Of a stretch of DNA of 64,000 bases, positions 55,250 to 64,000 are shown one piece after another (positions within the stretch are counted from its first letter, which is position 1; each line of letters opens with the position of its first letter). The notes below the pieces were generated by a model, which saw only the letters and a program-made list of their open reading frames with translations, did not search any database and was not told where the DNA came from. A program made the position numbers and the translations under genes. This DNA comes from Magicicada septendecula (taxonomy: Eukaryota > Arthropoda > Insecta > Hemiptera > Cicadidae). Location of the stretch: positions 34,795,747 to 34,859,746 of the forward strand of contig CM068370.1 of NCBI GenBank assembly GCA_034769895.1, read 5' to 3'.

Positions 55250-55510
55250 TTACTTTATCGTAGTCTTAGCGAGCAGACTCAAGGCGGTATCGTACAAGCG
55301 GTTGGATACAAAGTTCAGTTGATCATTTAATACGAAATCGCCACTGCTTAGGTCTGCGTATGCACCATACATTTCAAACTCCTCCAAGGCATTCATGAAA
55401 CGGCCCTTCTTACATACATGCAACGGTATTAAGTTGGAATCAAAGTCTTTGTAATTATGATTGTGTGAGGTCAGGTGTCGGGCGTAATTAGATTTGATGC
55501 TGTTATCATT
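55250..55510 (-). pseudogene. Penelope-like element C-terminal fragment
   Basis: Minus strand, open from about 55510 to the stop at 55250-55252: SIKSNYARHLTSHNHNYKDF, DSNLIPLHVCKKGRFMNALE, EFEMYGAYADLSSGDFVLND, QLNFVSNRLYDTALSLL. It aligns residue by residue with the 17205 PLE tail (NALEEFEIYRAYND, FVLND). Only the region after the GIY-YIG domain remains. No frame break in what is left. Confidence 0.85.
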
Positions 55511-55631
55511 TCTTATTTATTGAAAATTATCATTGCATTAATTAAGTGCAATTAAAATTATAAACAGTATACTGAGAAACCATTGAGTGCATGATGTATA
55601 CGTAAATATTATTATTTCGTATATAATGTTT

Positions 55632-56640
55632 AGAAAGTTAGACTTGACTGGAAAGTTAGAAGGGTAATCTTCAATATTTATAGGTTGCAAAGTACTGAAA
55701 TAGACATAAATGGATGTAAAAAGGAAGCAATAATAAGAAAAGGGGTAAGACAAGGTTGCCCACTGTCACCGTACTTGTTTAATTTGTTTAAAGAAGATGT
55801 TGTAACTCAGATGAAAAGGAGTTCTAGGGGAATTAAAATAAATGGGGAACGGATACACAGTATTCGCTTCGCAGATGATATTGTACTGATGGCTGACTCA
55901 GAAAAGGATATGACCCGAATGTTAGGTACGTTTAACAAAATTCTTCACGCTTGGAGATTGAGGATAAATGTTAGGAAAACGAAAATAATGGTTGTAAGTA
56001 AAAAAAGAGAAGACATTAAATCAACCATTATGTTGAACAACACAATATTGGAGCACGTTACTGAATTTTGTTACCTGGGTAGCATAGTTACAAGTGGGAA
56101 TAAGTGTCTGGCAGAGATTAAGAGGAGAGTAGCTCTGGCAAAACAAGCATTCCAGAGTAAAAGGAACTTATTAACAAACAACCATATTAGTATTGAAACA
56201 AGGAAAAAGTTTGTTAAGGTATTTGTATGGAGTGTTTTAACTTACGGGTGTGAATCGTGGACCTTAGGGAAGGTGGAGAGTGACAGACTTCAGGCAATGG
56301 AGATGTGGATTTGGCGGAGAATGACAAAAACTAGTTGGACAGATAGGAAGACGAATGAACAGATCTTAGAGGAAATAAATGAGAATAGAACACTGCTTAG
56401 GAGTATAGAGGTGAGGAAGATTAAGTTGATAGGGCATGTGATCAGACATAGTGCTTTTTTAACTAACATCTTTGAGGGCAAAGTAGTGGGGAAGAAGCCC
56501 AAAGGAAGACCAAGAACTGCATACTTCCGCAGCACAATGAGTGTCGTGAATAGTGGGTCCTATGGAGAAATGAAGAATATCGCAAGGGATAGAGTGACGT
56601 GGCTACAGCGACAAGGCATTGCCTTTAGGAGTTAAAAAAA
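55632..56640 (+). mobile_element. 5'-truncated LINE insertion with target duplication
   Basis: ATATAATGTTT lies directly before (55621-55631) and after (56640-56650, sharing one A of the tail). The 3' end is a short A run after the stop codon. The open reading frame begins exactly at the insertion point, which supports the left boundary. Confidence 0.8.
55634..56635 (+). CDS. LINE reverse transcriptase, C-terminal two-thirds of ORF2, intact frame
   Basis: Open from the 5' truncation point (no native start) to a TAA at 56633-56635, about 333 codons. Starts KVRLDWKVRRVIFNIYRLQS. Palm motifs follow: IRKGVRQGCPLSPYLFNLFK (residues about 36-55) and the catalytic FADDIVLMADSE (about 80-91). Next come RINVRKTKIMVVSKK, HVTEFCYLGSIVTSGNKCLA, VFVWSVLTYGCESWTLGKVE, RLQAMEMWIWRRMTKTSW, LIGHVIRHSAF, KKPKGRPRTAYF, then RDRVTWLQRQG. 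The fingers and endonuclease regions are lost. The enzyme would prime reverse transcription on nicked target DNA. Clade unresolved (CR1/jockey/RTE-like). The undamaged frame and exact duplication suggest a recent insertion. Confidence 0.85.
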   Translation, partial: KVRLDWKVRRVIFNIYRLQSTEIDINGCKKEAIIRKGVRQGCPLSPYLFNLFKEDVVTQMKRSSRGIKINGERIHSIRFADDIVLMADSEKDMTRMLGTFNKILHAWRLRINVRKTKIMVVSKKREDIKSTIMLNNTILEHVTEFCYLGSIVTSGNKCLAEIKRRVALAKQAFQSKRNLLTNNHISIETRKKFVKVFVWSVLTYGCESWTLGKVESDRLQAMEMWIWRRMTKTSWTDRKTNEQILEEINENRTLLRSIEVRKIKLIGHVIRHSAFLTNIFEGKVVGKKPKGRPRTAYFRSTMSVVNSGSYGEMKNIARDRVTWLQRQGIAFRS

Positions 56641-56689
56641 TATAATGTTTCCACCTACATGTATTATTGAAGTGGTTGAATGCCGAGCA

Positions 56690-56975
56690 GTTAGGCCGTG
56701 GTCTCGTGTTTGAAGAACCAAACGTTTCGGCCTCAACAGAGGAGGCCATCTTCAGTGGTAAAGAGTAGGCCTACCAGCAGATGTTCACCGTAAACATATG
56801 TACTGAGATTTGTCTTTGCCACAGTGCTGTGGTTGTACCGACGTAAACCTTGTCAGTTTTCTTGAAGTCCTTACATTGAAGGTGGCCTCCAGAGATGAGG
56901 CCGAAATGTCTGGTCGAGCGATTAACATCTATCGGGGCACGAAGAAACTGGAAGACCGCGGCCTTACAGCCCGGA
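56690..56975. repeat. PLE-type family B repeat pair
   Basis: A minus-oriented copy (56690-56765) faces a plus-oriented one (56830-56975), with GTTAGGCCGTGGTCTCGTGT on the left and GACCGCGGCCTTACAGCCCG on the right. Confidence 0.75.
56717..56759 (-). ncRNA. Hammerhead-like motif, family B, best stems
   Basis: Minus strand: ACCA, CTGAAGA, extra T, six-pair stem II GGCCTC with GAGGCC, GAAA, CGTT, T, TGGT re-pairing with ACCA. All pairs are Watson-Crick. Confidence 0.55.
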
Positions 56976-56999
56976 CAGTAGGTTTAATAATTAAAAATT

Positions 57000-57635
57000 T
57001 ACAGACATTGCACAAATGCAATGCACAGAGAAGGGCATTGAAAATGCTTCAATAAATCTAAAAAATATATATATATTTATGTTCATTCACCAATCAATGA
57101 ATTCATTCTTCATTTACCAATGTACAGATTATAAGTTAAATGTAGTCGCATTTATAAGCGAAGTTTTATATGTGTACTACGTTATTGACAACAAAGAAGT
57201 AGTTTCTACGGAAACTCACCGGTTCCCATTTTCGATCACGCACCAGCGATCGGCCGCAAATGTGCGACACGTCCTTATAAACATTTTCAATGTTAAAACG
57301 ATCTATTTACGTCAGTAAACAACAGAAGTAGACGAGTTAAGCTCTAAATTTCAATAAACGGTTGAAATGTACAATTTATTGCTTTTTTCCTTTTAACAAA
57401 AATTTGGAGTAACGGAGAATAACTATTTTCACATTCTAAGAGCTTTTAAAAAATACAATCCCTTAACTTTAATTGTTAGATATTTTACGAGGGTAGGTGA
57501 AAATGACTATAGACATTATAGTTCCTAGTAGTGTGGGATTCCAACCCACTAAAAACACTTCCCTTAATGCTACAACTGAGCAAGCAAGCTCACTTCACGG
57601 GTGATGGAGTGAAGCCCAGTGGCTATTCCCAACAT
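57000..57635. other. Spacer, no supported gene
   Basis: The word GTGTACTACGTTATTGACAA with AACAAAGAAGTAGTTT at 57172-57205 recurs at 7739-7775, so at least one short dispersed repeat is present. Confidence 0.4.
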
Positions 57636-57639
57636 TATT

Positions 57640-58220
57640 CTGTCTTTCTCTCACGTAGAGTTTTATGGATCTATACATATTAATTCCTTTCTATTGCGAT
57701 ACCAGATCATGAGGCTTCTGTCTTTTGAGTCGCCTCAGGACGTGTGGAGCTTCTTCCACCACGTGTCGCATAATTGGGTTATCGTGGATTCCTCTGATCA
57801 TGTTCGTCTGCATATTTAGGTATTATTTGCTGACATATTCTACATTGAGGTCTCTATGTAGGTTGTCGTTCTTTATATACCAAGGGGCATTCACTGTGCT
57901 TCTGAGTACTTTGTAATGGAATGTTTGTATCTTTTCTAAGTTTGTTTCCTTTGCACAGCCCTAAAGCTATGTTCCGTAAGTCCACACAGGCTTCAGAACT
58001 TATTTGTACAACAGCAGTTTGTTTTCAACTGTTAGTTGGGAGTTTCTCCCTAACAGCCAGTACATTTTTCTGTATTTTATGTCGAGCTCCTCCTTCTTTT
58101 TTTTACATAATCTTCCCATTTAAGCTTTGTATCCAGCGTCATACCTAGATATTTTGCTGTGTTATGATATGGCACTTCCAACTCATTAATACAAACCTTT
58201 ACTGGACCTACTTTTCTGGT
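57640..58220 (-). pseudogene. Jockey-type LINE reverse transcriptase C-terminal fragment
   Basis: Minus strand: INELEVPYHNTAKYLGMTLD then TKLKWEDYVKK, characteristic of jockey-clade LINEs; LDIKYRKMYWLLGRNSQLTV, ENKLLLYKISSEACV; LGLCKGNKLRKDTNI; then SECPLVYKERQP and the tail. One frame shift near 57960 and stops beyond. The catalytic palm is outside. Function as for other LINEs. Confidence 0.75.
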
Positions 58221-58254
58221 GATATGAACTAATTGTCGGATGACTAAATTTTCA

Positions 58255-58800
58255 GTAAGTTAGCAATTTTGAATACCTGGGCTACAGTGTGTCTTATAAT
58301 GCATGCAACGACGTTGTGTATAAGTTGCATAAGGTTAACCTTATGTGCAGGACCATTAGGCGAACCCTTAAGTCAGCAAGTAAAGGAACACGCCTAAAAT
58401 TCTACAAGGTGATGGCTCTTCCCACACTTCTTTATGGGTCTGAGAATTGGACTTTAACGAAAGGCCAGGCCAGTCGCATCCAAGCGGCTAAAATGAGATT
58501 TCTCAGGTACGTGGCAGGGTATATTCTCCATGATCATAGAAGAAACACAGATATACGCCAGGAACTGAACATTATGAGTATAGTCGACAGGATTGCCCAG
58601 TACCAACTGAATTGGTGGGAACATCTTTGTCGAATGGATGATTGCCGCATCCTCAAACAACTATGGAACTATAAGCCGATGGGCGGAGAGGTGTGGGACG
58701 TCCGAGGAAGCGCTGGAGTGACCAGATCTAATCTTTGCCTGTTTGAGACCGGAACAAACCATTCTTGGTTTAATCCTTGAAGATGATGATAATGATGATG
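58255..58800 (+). pseudogene. LINE C-terminal fragment and 3' end
   Basis: Open 58289-58780: YKLHKVNLMCRTIRRTLKSA, KFYKVMALPTLLYGSENWTL, ASRIQAAKMRFLRYVAGYIL, HDHRRNTDIRQELNIMSIVD, RIAQYQLNWWEHLCRMD, then a frame change before the GRPRKR equivalent. 3' end CTTGGTTTAATCCTTGAAGA and a GATGAT tail. The same family as 49758-50200 and 45395-46862. Confidence 0.85.
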
Positions 58801-59324
58801 ATTATCTGTGAGAAGCTCTTCATAAGTATCGATTGGTTTGTCTGGATGTTTGTGCGCCAAATGTAAAGACATTTTCTTTTAAAAAACAATTTATACAGTG
58901 TTATTTTTTTTTAGGTTTAATAAGCAATCGTTGTGAAATCAGCAGTTGCAGTAGACGCAAGGTGTAGTTATCTCATTTTCCTGAAGATACATAGGAATAT
59001 CTGAGGATGACGATAAAATATTTCATATTACTTTTGTAGATTTTAAAAATTCAGTCAAGGCTAGGATTTATCTACAGTCATTTCTTTGAAACATATAAAG
59101 GCTATTACATTAATTTTAATTTACAGGACAGTTAATAAGAACTGGAGACAAATGGCTAATTCAGCCTACAAAATAAGAAAACTCTCTAATTTGATATTCT
59201 TAATCCCCTGTAATGAATTTAAATGATCCACCTCACGTCGTTTGACAACCGATTATTTCAATATTAATGTCCCGAACTTTGTGTGTTAAGCGTAAACCAC
59301 TTTTTGTTGAAAACAATTTTAAGT

Positions 59325-59472
59325 TAACTATGGAACTATAAGCCGAGGGGACGGAGAGGTGTGAGGCGCCCGAGGAAGGGCTGGAGTGATCAGCTCTAAT
59401 GTTTGCCTATTTGAGACCGGAACAAAACATTCTTGGTTTAATCCGTGAAGATGAAGATGATGACTAAATTTT
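59325..59472 (+). repeat. Second LINE 3' end, same family
   Basis: AACTATGGAACTATAAGCCG through TTTGAGACCGGAACAAAACA and a GATGAAGATGATG tail duplicate 58660-58795. Only the last 140 bp are present, a strongly 5'-truncated copy. Confidence 0.85.
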
Positions 59473-59474
59473 CA

Positions 59475-61430
59475 AATCGCGCAGTACATAACAGTGAAAA
59501 CCCCATATACGCAACGTCCTACCCTATCTTCCCCATTGCGTCGTGTGACTTCTGAATTAAGTATAGGATATGATCTGAACAGAGTAGCTGGGGTGGTACG
59601 CGTAGAAATATTGGTTACAAATATCGACTGGTTACACTGCATTGTGGATGGCCTGAATGACTATCGGCAGAGTCATAGTAAAGTAGTTCACCAAGCCCTC
59701 GACACCGTTTTGCAGACACCGTACTATGGGTGTACAGACAAGAACTAGTTTACGACAGTAACGACACGAGAACACACGAGTCGGGTAGAGCTATATAAAC
59801 TCCAAACTGGCTCTCGACATCTTTCTTATTGATAAAGAGGGTACTAGATTGTAGAGAAAATAGAACAGTACATGGCAGTAACAAATAAAGCATCGTAAGG
59901 AAAATGTTGTTCTTAATTTCAAGGAATTTGCCGTATTCAATTTCAAAAAGTTTTTTTCATAATTATTTTGCTGATCCTAAAACAAGATATTTTACAAATA
60001 CGAACTACAAGTAACCGTTAAGTCAAAAACGTTAGGTTCTGTATTTTAAGGGTTACTGTGTTATAAGCATTGTATATACACATTAAACGTTATGTTTTCC
60101 TCAACCATGGCTTTTATTAATTTTAGCGGTAAACTAAAAACCAAAAACCGTTGTCGCCTAACCTCACAAATAAAAACAACACGTATTTTCGCTTTGCATT
60201 AAGAAACAGGATAATAAGCACACTTCTTCTCTTCCACATCGTAATATATCGATTCAATCGCATATTAAAAACATCGAAAATGTACTGCAGGGACGGATAA
60301 AGGTACAGTTCCGATGCCACTACATAGGATTTGTTGATTTAATTGTTACTATGATAATTAATTCTGGTCTCCATGGTATTGTTGACATCTATATTCGCGT
60401 CAACAAAAAAGCATAATTAAAAGGGCTGCGAACTGGGCAGAATATCAAATTCCAAGTTAAACAGTGTTTTTCGCCTTGTGTCAAAGTTTACCTGTTCAAA
60501 ATTTCGTGGCAATCGGTGTAACGGTGTGGAAATGTATTCAATCCTCAGACTTTGAGTTTTATATATACAGATTAGATTGTACAATCTAGATGCTCTTCCG
60601 GTAAAATTTTAAGTGCAAAAGTATTTTTTAATCCAATTTTTTTATGTGCTGTTTTTGTTCATACAATGTTAGTTTGAGTAATATCAACAAAAGATAAAAC
60701 AAAAACCAGGCCAGCTTTCTTAAATTAATTTTGTAAAACAGGGCCAGTTTTTGAGACCCCTAAATCAACAGAAGAAATAAATCAAGAAATTAGCGTAGTC
60801 GTTACGTTAAGTACGATTTGAGATTGTACTTAACATCTCAAACATCGACTTATTATTAAAAATAAATAGTTTCATAAATCCTCCTGTTACTTAGTGTCGT
60901 CTATTTAATATTATAATTTTTAATGAATGTTTTACTTCCATTAATAAAAAAAAATTCATCAAGAAAATCAGTTGTAATAACCAAACTGAAAACGTCAGTC
61001 CTTGCGTAGCAGAAATATTTGATTTTTGTTTTATTCGATTCGACGTTGGTTTTTGTTTTGTTTTGCATTTTTAAATGCAATTACAAATTTCCTACGCTTT
61101 AAAGGTCACGAGCCGGTGTCCATAAATACGTTACGTCACGGTGTAAACGACCTTTTTTAGAAGTGTTAATGAGCGGGTTAGATACGGCGGCACACAGAAC
61201 AGCACTGGTACGGTAATAAGTTGCACATGCGGTCATGTTTACATGTTTACATTCACACCATTCTTACTATTCAGTTTACTTCCGTTCATGCTTTTATGCG
61301 TCTAGAATTATTCAACCACATCTCTGATCCAGAGAACTGAGAACATCTGTTTTCTCAAATCATATGGGTATAGGCATTTTTTAAACACTTTTTCTCGTAA
61401 ATATTTTCCAAAGAAGGATTAGTAAGAGTT
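59475..61430. other. AT-rich spacer
   Basis: A plus frame at 59494-59748 (84 codons) shows no recognisable motif. No element or RNA gene was recognised in the rest. Confidence 0.4.
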
Positions 61431-61441
61431 TTATGTTGTCC

Positions 61442-61880
61442 CAGGCGTGGATCCACGGGGGGGGGGGAATGGGTAAATTTCAAATGGTTACATCATACGA
61501 TATTTTGTTGTTGTTTTGTGATTGTAGAATGGTTTTTGTGATTGCGCGTGATTGTACAACATTCACGTCACGTTGTGTAGCTTCACAGTTTTTGTCTAAA
61601 ACTAATTTAAATTGTAACTGTACCTTACCGCCATTAATATATAACTTAAAGAAGTAGTGTACACTTTAAGCTAAAAATTAATATTATTAAAAGAACAACG
61701 AACGGACATAGATATGATTTTATACTTGTATGTTAATAAGTTTACTGTGTTGATAATAACGCACTGTATTTTTATATCCACTTAATCCTGTCATTTATAC
61801 TGTAGACCATTAAGGAATGGCCCAACTTTTCATAGCCCCTCCAGTGTCCCTCTCCAAATTACTTGCTGGATCCGCACCTG
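61442..61880. mobile_element. 439-bp non-autonomous hAT-like element
   Basis: Ends CAGGCGTGGATCCACGGGG and, reversed, CAGGTGCGGATCCAGCAAG. Flanks are TGTTGTCC (61434-61441) and TGTTGGCC (61881-61888), seven of eight bases equal. No coding capacity. Confidence 0.75.
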
Positions 61881-61889
61881 TGTTGGCCT

Positions 61890-62295
61890 AACTGCTAAGT
61901 ATTCAGGATATGTTCTTTCAGTATTTGAATGTGACGGTTTTAATTTTCAACTCTGTTTCACTTCCGTCCTTGATAGACAATTTTACACAGATAAATCCTA
62001 CGGGTGTTAACCTAACCTCTTGCATAAATATATAACTGGCTTGAGCATTAATCATCAGATGCTGTTAAGAAAACGTCTTTTTCGTCGCAAGACTTCTAAT
62101 TTCAAACGTAATTTTTTTGCAAGTAAAAAATAATGTAAATATTTAATTTTACCATTTTTAGTTTCAGAAGCATTGAGCAAGTGTTCACTATCTAGCTCGA
62201 AAAATAAACGACGAAGAATTTTATTCTGGCTTTACAAATCGACGTAGTAAATTTCTGAAGAAAGACAGAGATTGGATGATAAAAAATCTTAACGT
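61890..62295. other. Spacer
   Basis: Nothing recognised. Confidence 0.5.
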
Positions 62296-62299
62296 TTTA

Positions 62300-62425
62300 A
62301 CCCTGAGTCTTCATTTTCATCACCGTCGTCGTCGTCACCGCCATCGCCGTCTTCATGGATTAGCCGTTTTTCTGTTCCGTCTTCAAATATCTGGCCATCT
62401 CTTCTGTGACTTTCCCACACTTCTT
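62300..62425 (-). pseudogene. Probable LINE 3' end
   Basis: GTCGTCGTC repeats followed by TCTGTTCCGTCTTCAAATAT and TGGCCATCTCTTC match the general layout of family K and 37375 3' ends. No protein motif. Confidence 0.45.
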
Positions 62426-62429
62426 CCTT

Positions 62430-63220
62430 CCTTCCTTTATTCCCACTTTCTATTTACTATTTCTGTTTCTATACTCTTTCATTATTCGTACTTCCCACAT
62501 TCCTACTTCTTGCAAATTAGAGCTTATTTATTTGAAGATTGAGCTTTATTCAATTTATTGAAGACTGTGAGTATTTTGCCTGCCATATGTTTTTGGCGGG
62601 GCTGCTAACTTATGGCACACAAACCAGATTTTGTTTTGCAGACATCTCTCCTAGTTAGGCTGCGTTCACTATGTCTTTAGTTATCTGCCTCCCCTTATTG
62701 TTATTCGTCCGCCTTCCGAATCATTAGGTTCGCAATATCTCATTTGTTCCATGCGTCGTTAACTTTGCCTGTACAGCAGACAGGATCCTTACGGCTGAAT
62801 CATTGTGGCCAGATGGACCCTTATTTCTAAAGAGATTGTTTACTGTCTCCTCCTCAATGACCCGGTTTTTGTGTACTAACTTAGAAAGGACATATCGAGT
62901 TTGTGGGTCTTACTCCTCGGTCCTAAATTATAAACCGATTACTATCGTGTTCGATATCCAAAGTCTGAAACAAATGTTAAAATTTGTACCACGCTACATT
63001 ATTAGAACAGTATAAGCAGCGGTCTGATCCATAAATGTTTTTAGATTTTATTTTTGAGGCGACACGAGCAAACGGTAGAAGCGCACCTCTCGACGACTGC
63101 CCCTTCAATCCAACTCTTAGTCCATCGCCATCAGGGAACGATTTAACTTACCACTTCCACGTAATTTAAAGGACAGTTTTACCTGAAGATGGGCACTAAC
63201 TGTAGACACTAAAAGCTAGA
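62430..63220. other. Spacer, no supported gene
   Basis: Nothing recognised apart from CT-rich stretches. Confidence 0.5.
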
Positions 63221-63221
63221 C

Positions 63222-63244
63222 GGGTTAGGTTAGGTTAGGTTAGG
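63222..63244. repeat. Short (TTAGG)n telomere-like run
   Basis: Four exact TTAGG units plus one partial. Confidence 0.85.
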
Positions 63245-63269
63245 TCATTCAAATAATCTTACCTGAACA

Positions 63270-63445
63270 ATTATTAACAGAAATATCGCTGTTGCAATGA
63301 TTATCACTGATTTTTGCGATCTGACGATGAGCTGTGAAGCTTGAAAGCCCTAATCGGAATAATTTTTCTATAGTGGAGTGCAACAGTGATAATTCTGTTT
63401 CTGATATAACCACTAATACAACTTTCTTAATTAAATTTCTGAACA
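63270..63445 (+). repeat. Family A repeat
   Basis: Contains AACAGAAATATCGCTGTTGC on the left and GTGCAACAGTGATAATTCTG on the right of the core, and ends ACTTTCTTAATTAAATTTCT, as at 3905-3930. Confidence 0.8.
63315..63358 (+). ncRNA. Hammerhead-like motif, family A, decayed stem III
   Basis: GCGAT, CTGACGA, extra T, GAGCT/AGCTT with GTGA loop, GAAA, GCCC in place of GCGC, TAATCG. The stem III change removes self-complementarity. Confidence 0.4.
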
Positions 63446-63639
63446 ATTATTAATAAGATGAATTAGAAATGTGCTGGAAAAATATAAATTACTGCAAATC
63501 ATTTTATTGAGAACAAAAATTGACTTCTAACGGACTGTTTAAGAAGAATATTGATTATTGTAATACTTAGTAAATATAATGGCAATATTCTATACATAAT
63601 ACTACCTACATCCCATGTCGCCAATTTCAATCTTTCATT

Positions 63640-64000
63640 TATTCCAAATCGCTTAATGATAATAGGAATAATGATTAGTGATCGAATTATAGAACAGATG
63701 AGCCACTTTAATTATTTGGGAAATGATACTGGCTATGATAGAAATTGTGATGTTGATGTTAAGTTAGGTAAGTTCCAGACGATCTGTGGAACAATCAACC
63801 GTATTTTTAGAAACAAGGGGATACAAAGTTAAAGTTCTACAAAGTTGTGCCGGTCCGTGTACTGTCCTATGGGCGTGAAGTATGGACAACAACCAAGAAA
63901 CAAGGAAGTAATATACAGGCCTCGGAAACGGTGTTCTTAAGAGGAGTCAGACGGTGTTCTAAGCTCGACCGTACGATAAGAGAAGAGTTACACGTTTTCA
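63640..64000 (+). pseudogene. LINE fragment, family K, cut by window edge
   Basis: MISDRIIEQMSHFNYLGNDT, DRNCDVDVKLGKF, CGTINRIFRNKG in one frame, then after a shift KFYKVVPVRVLSYGREVWTT, TKKQGSNIQASETVFLRGVR and RCSKLDRTIREELH in others. It parallels 47455-47960. It continues past the window. Confidence 0.8.

Noticed and set aside
19565-61430. Shared word GGATTAGTAAGAGT at 19577 and 61420
   Set aside because: Only about 20 bp similar, no extension on either side.
1-64000. CRISPR array, bacterial operon or prophage
   Set aside because: No spaced direct repeats of the right kind, no ribosome-binding or operon layout; tandem repeats seen are eukaryotic satellites.

Overview
This window looks like a gene-poor, repeat-saturated piece of an insect nuclear genome. 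The evidence is AT-rich spacer DNA, many long microsatellites, two short runs of the insect telomere motif TTAGG, and dense fragments of arthropod-type transposons. No bacterial operon, rRNA or tRNA was recognised and no host protein-coding gene could be established. A cockroach- or termite-like lineage is a guess only. Nearly every coding signal is a transposon remnant, most with stops or frameshifts.

Layout. 0-4 kb: LINE remnant, a hAT-like insertion whose right end plus flanking DNA is tandemly tripled, a TG microsatellite, a 40-bp minisatellite and a hammerhead-like foldback. 4-14 kb: a 280-bp-arm foldback, LINE 3' ends, a Charlie/ZBED-like hAT remnant, a 26-bp x 7 array and a hAT MITE nested in a ribozyme-like repeat. 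15-19 kb: LINE fragments and a broken Penelope-like element (PLE) with reverse transcriptase and GIY-YIG traces. 19.5-22.1 kb: a MULE with FLYWCH and transposase exons and a 9-bp duplication, inserted in a LINE. 22.6-23.8 kb: PLE tail inside a pogo-type MITE inside a PLE-type repeat. 24-31 kb: LINE pieces and a Tigger/pogo transposase pseudogene. 31-38 kb: scattered repeats and microsatellites. 38.5-41.4 kb: a complete-ended 2.9-kb hAT-like element with about 295-bp terminal inverted repeats. 43-47 kb: a perfect 156-bp-arm palindrome, more inverted repeats and a 1.2-kb hAT-like element splitting a LINE. 47-64 kb: many LINE fragments (including one young-looking 5'-truncated copy with an intact partial reverse transcriptase frame), a third PLE tail and a 439-bp hAT-like element.

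Main observation. Several PLE-associated repeat families carry the same architecture: a CTGANGA box, one extra base, a variable stem II, GAAA, a short self-complementary stem III and a strand re-pairing with the 5' flank. Stem sequences differ between families while pairing is kept. This is the expected organisation of minimal type I hammerhead ribozymes known from Penelope-like retroelements. All three PLE C-terminal fragments are followed directly by such a motif. Several insertions can be validated inside the window because a related uninterrupted copy is also present.
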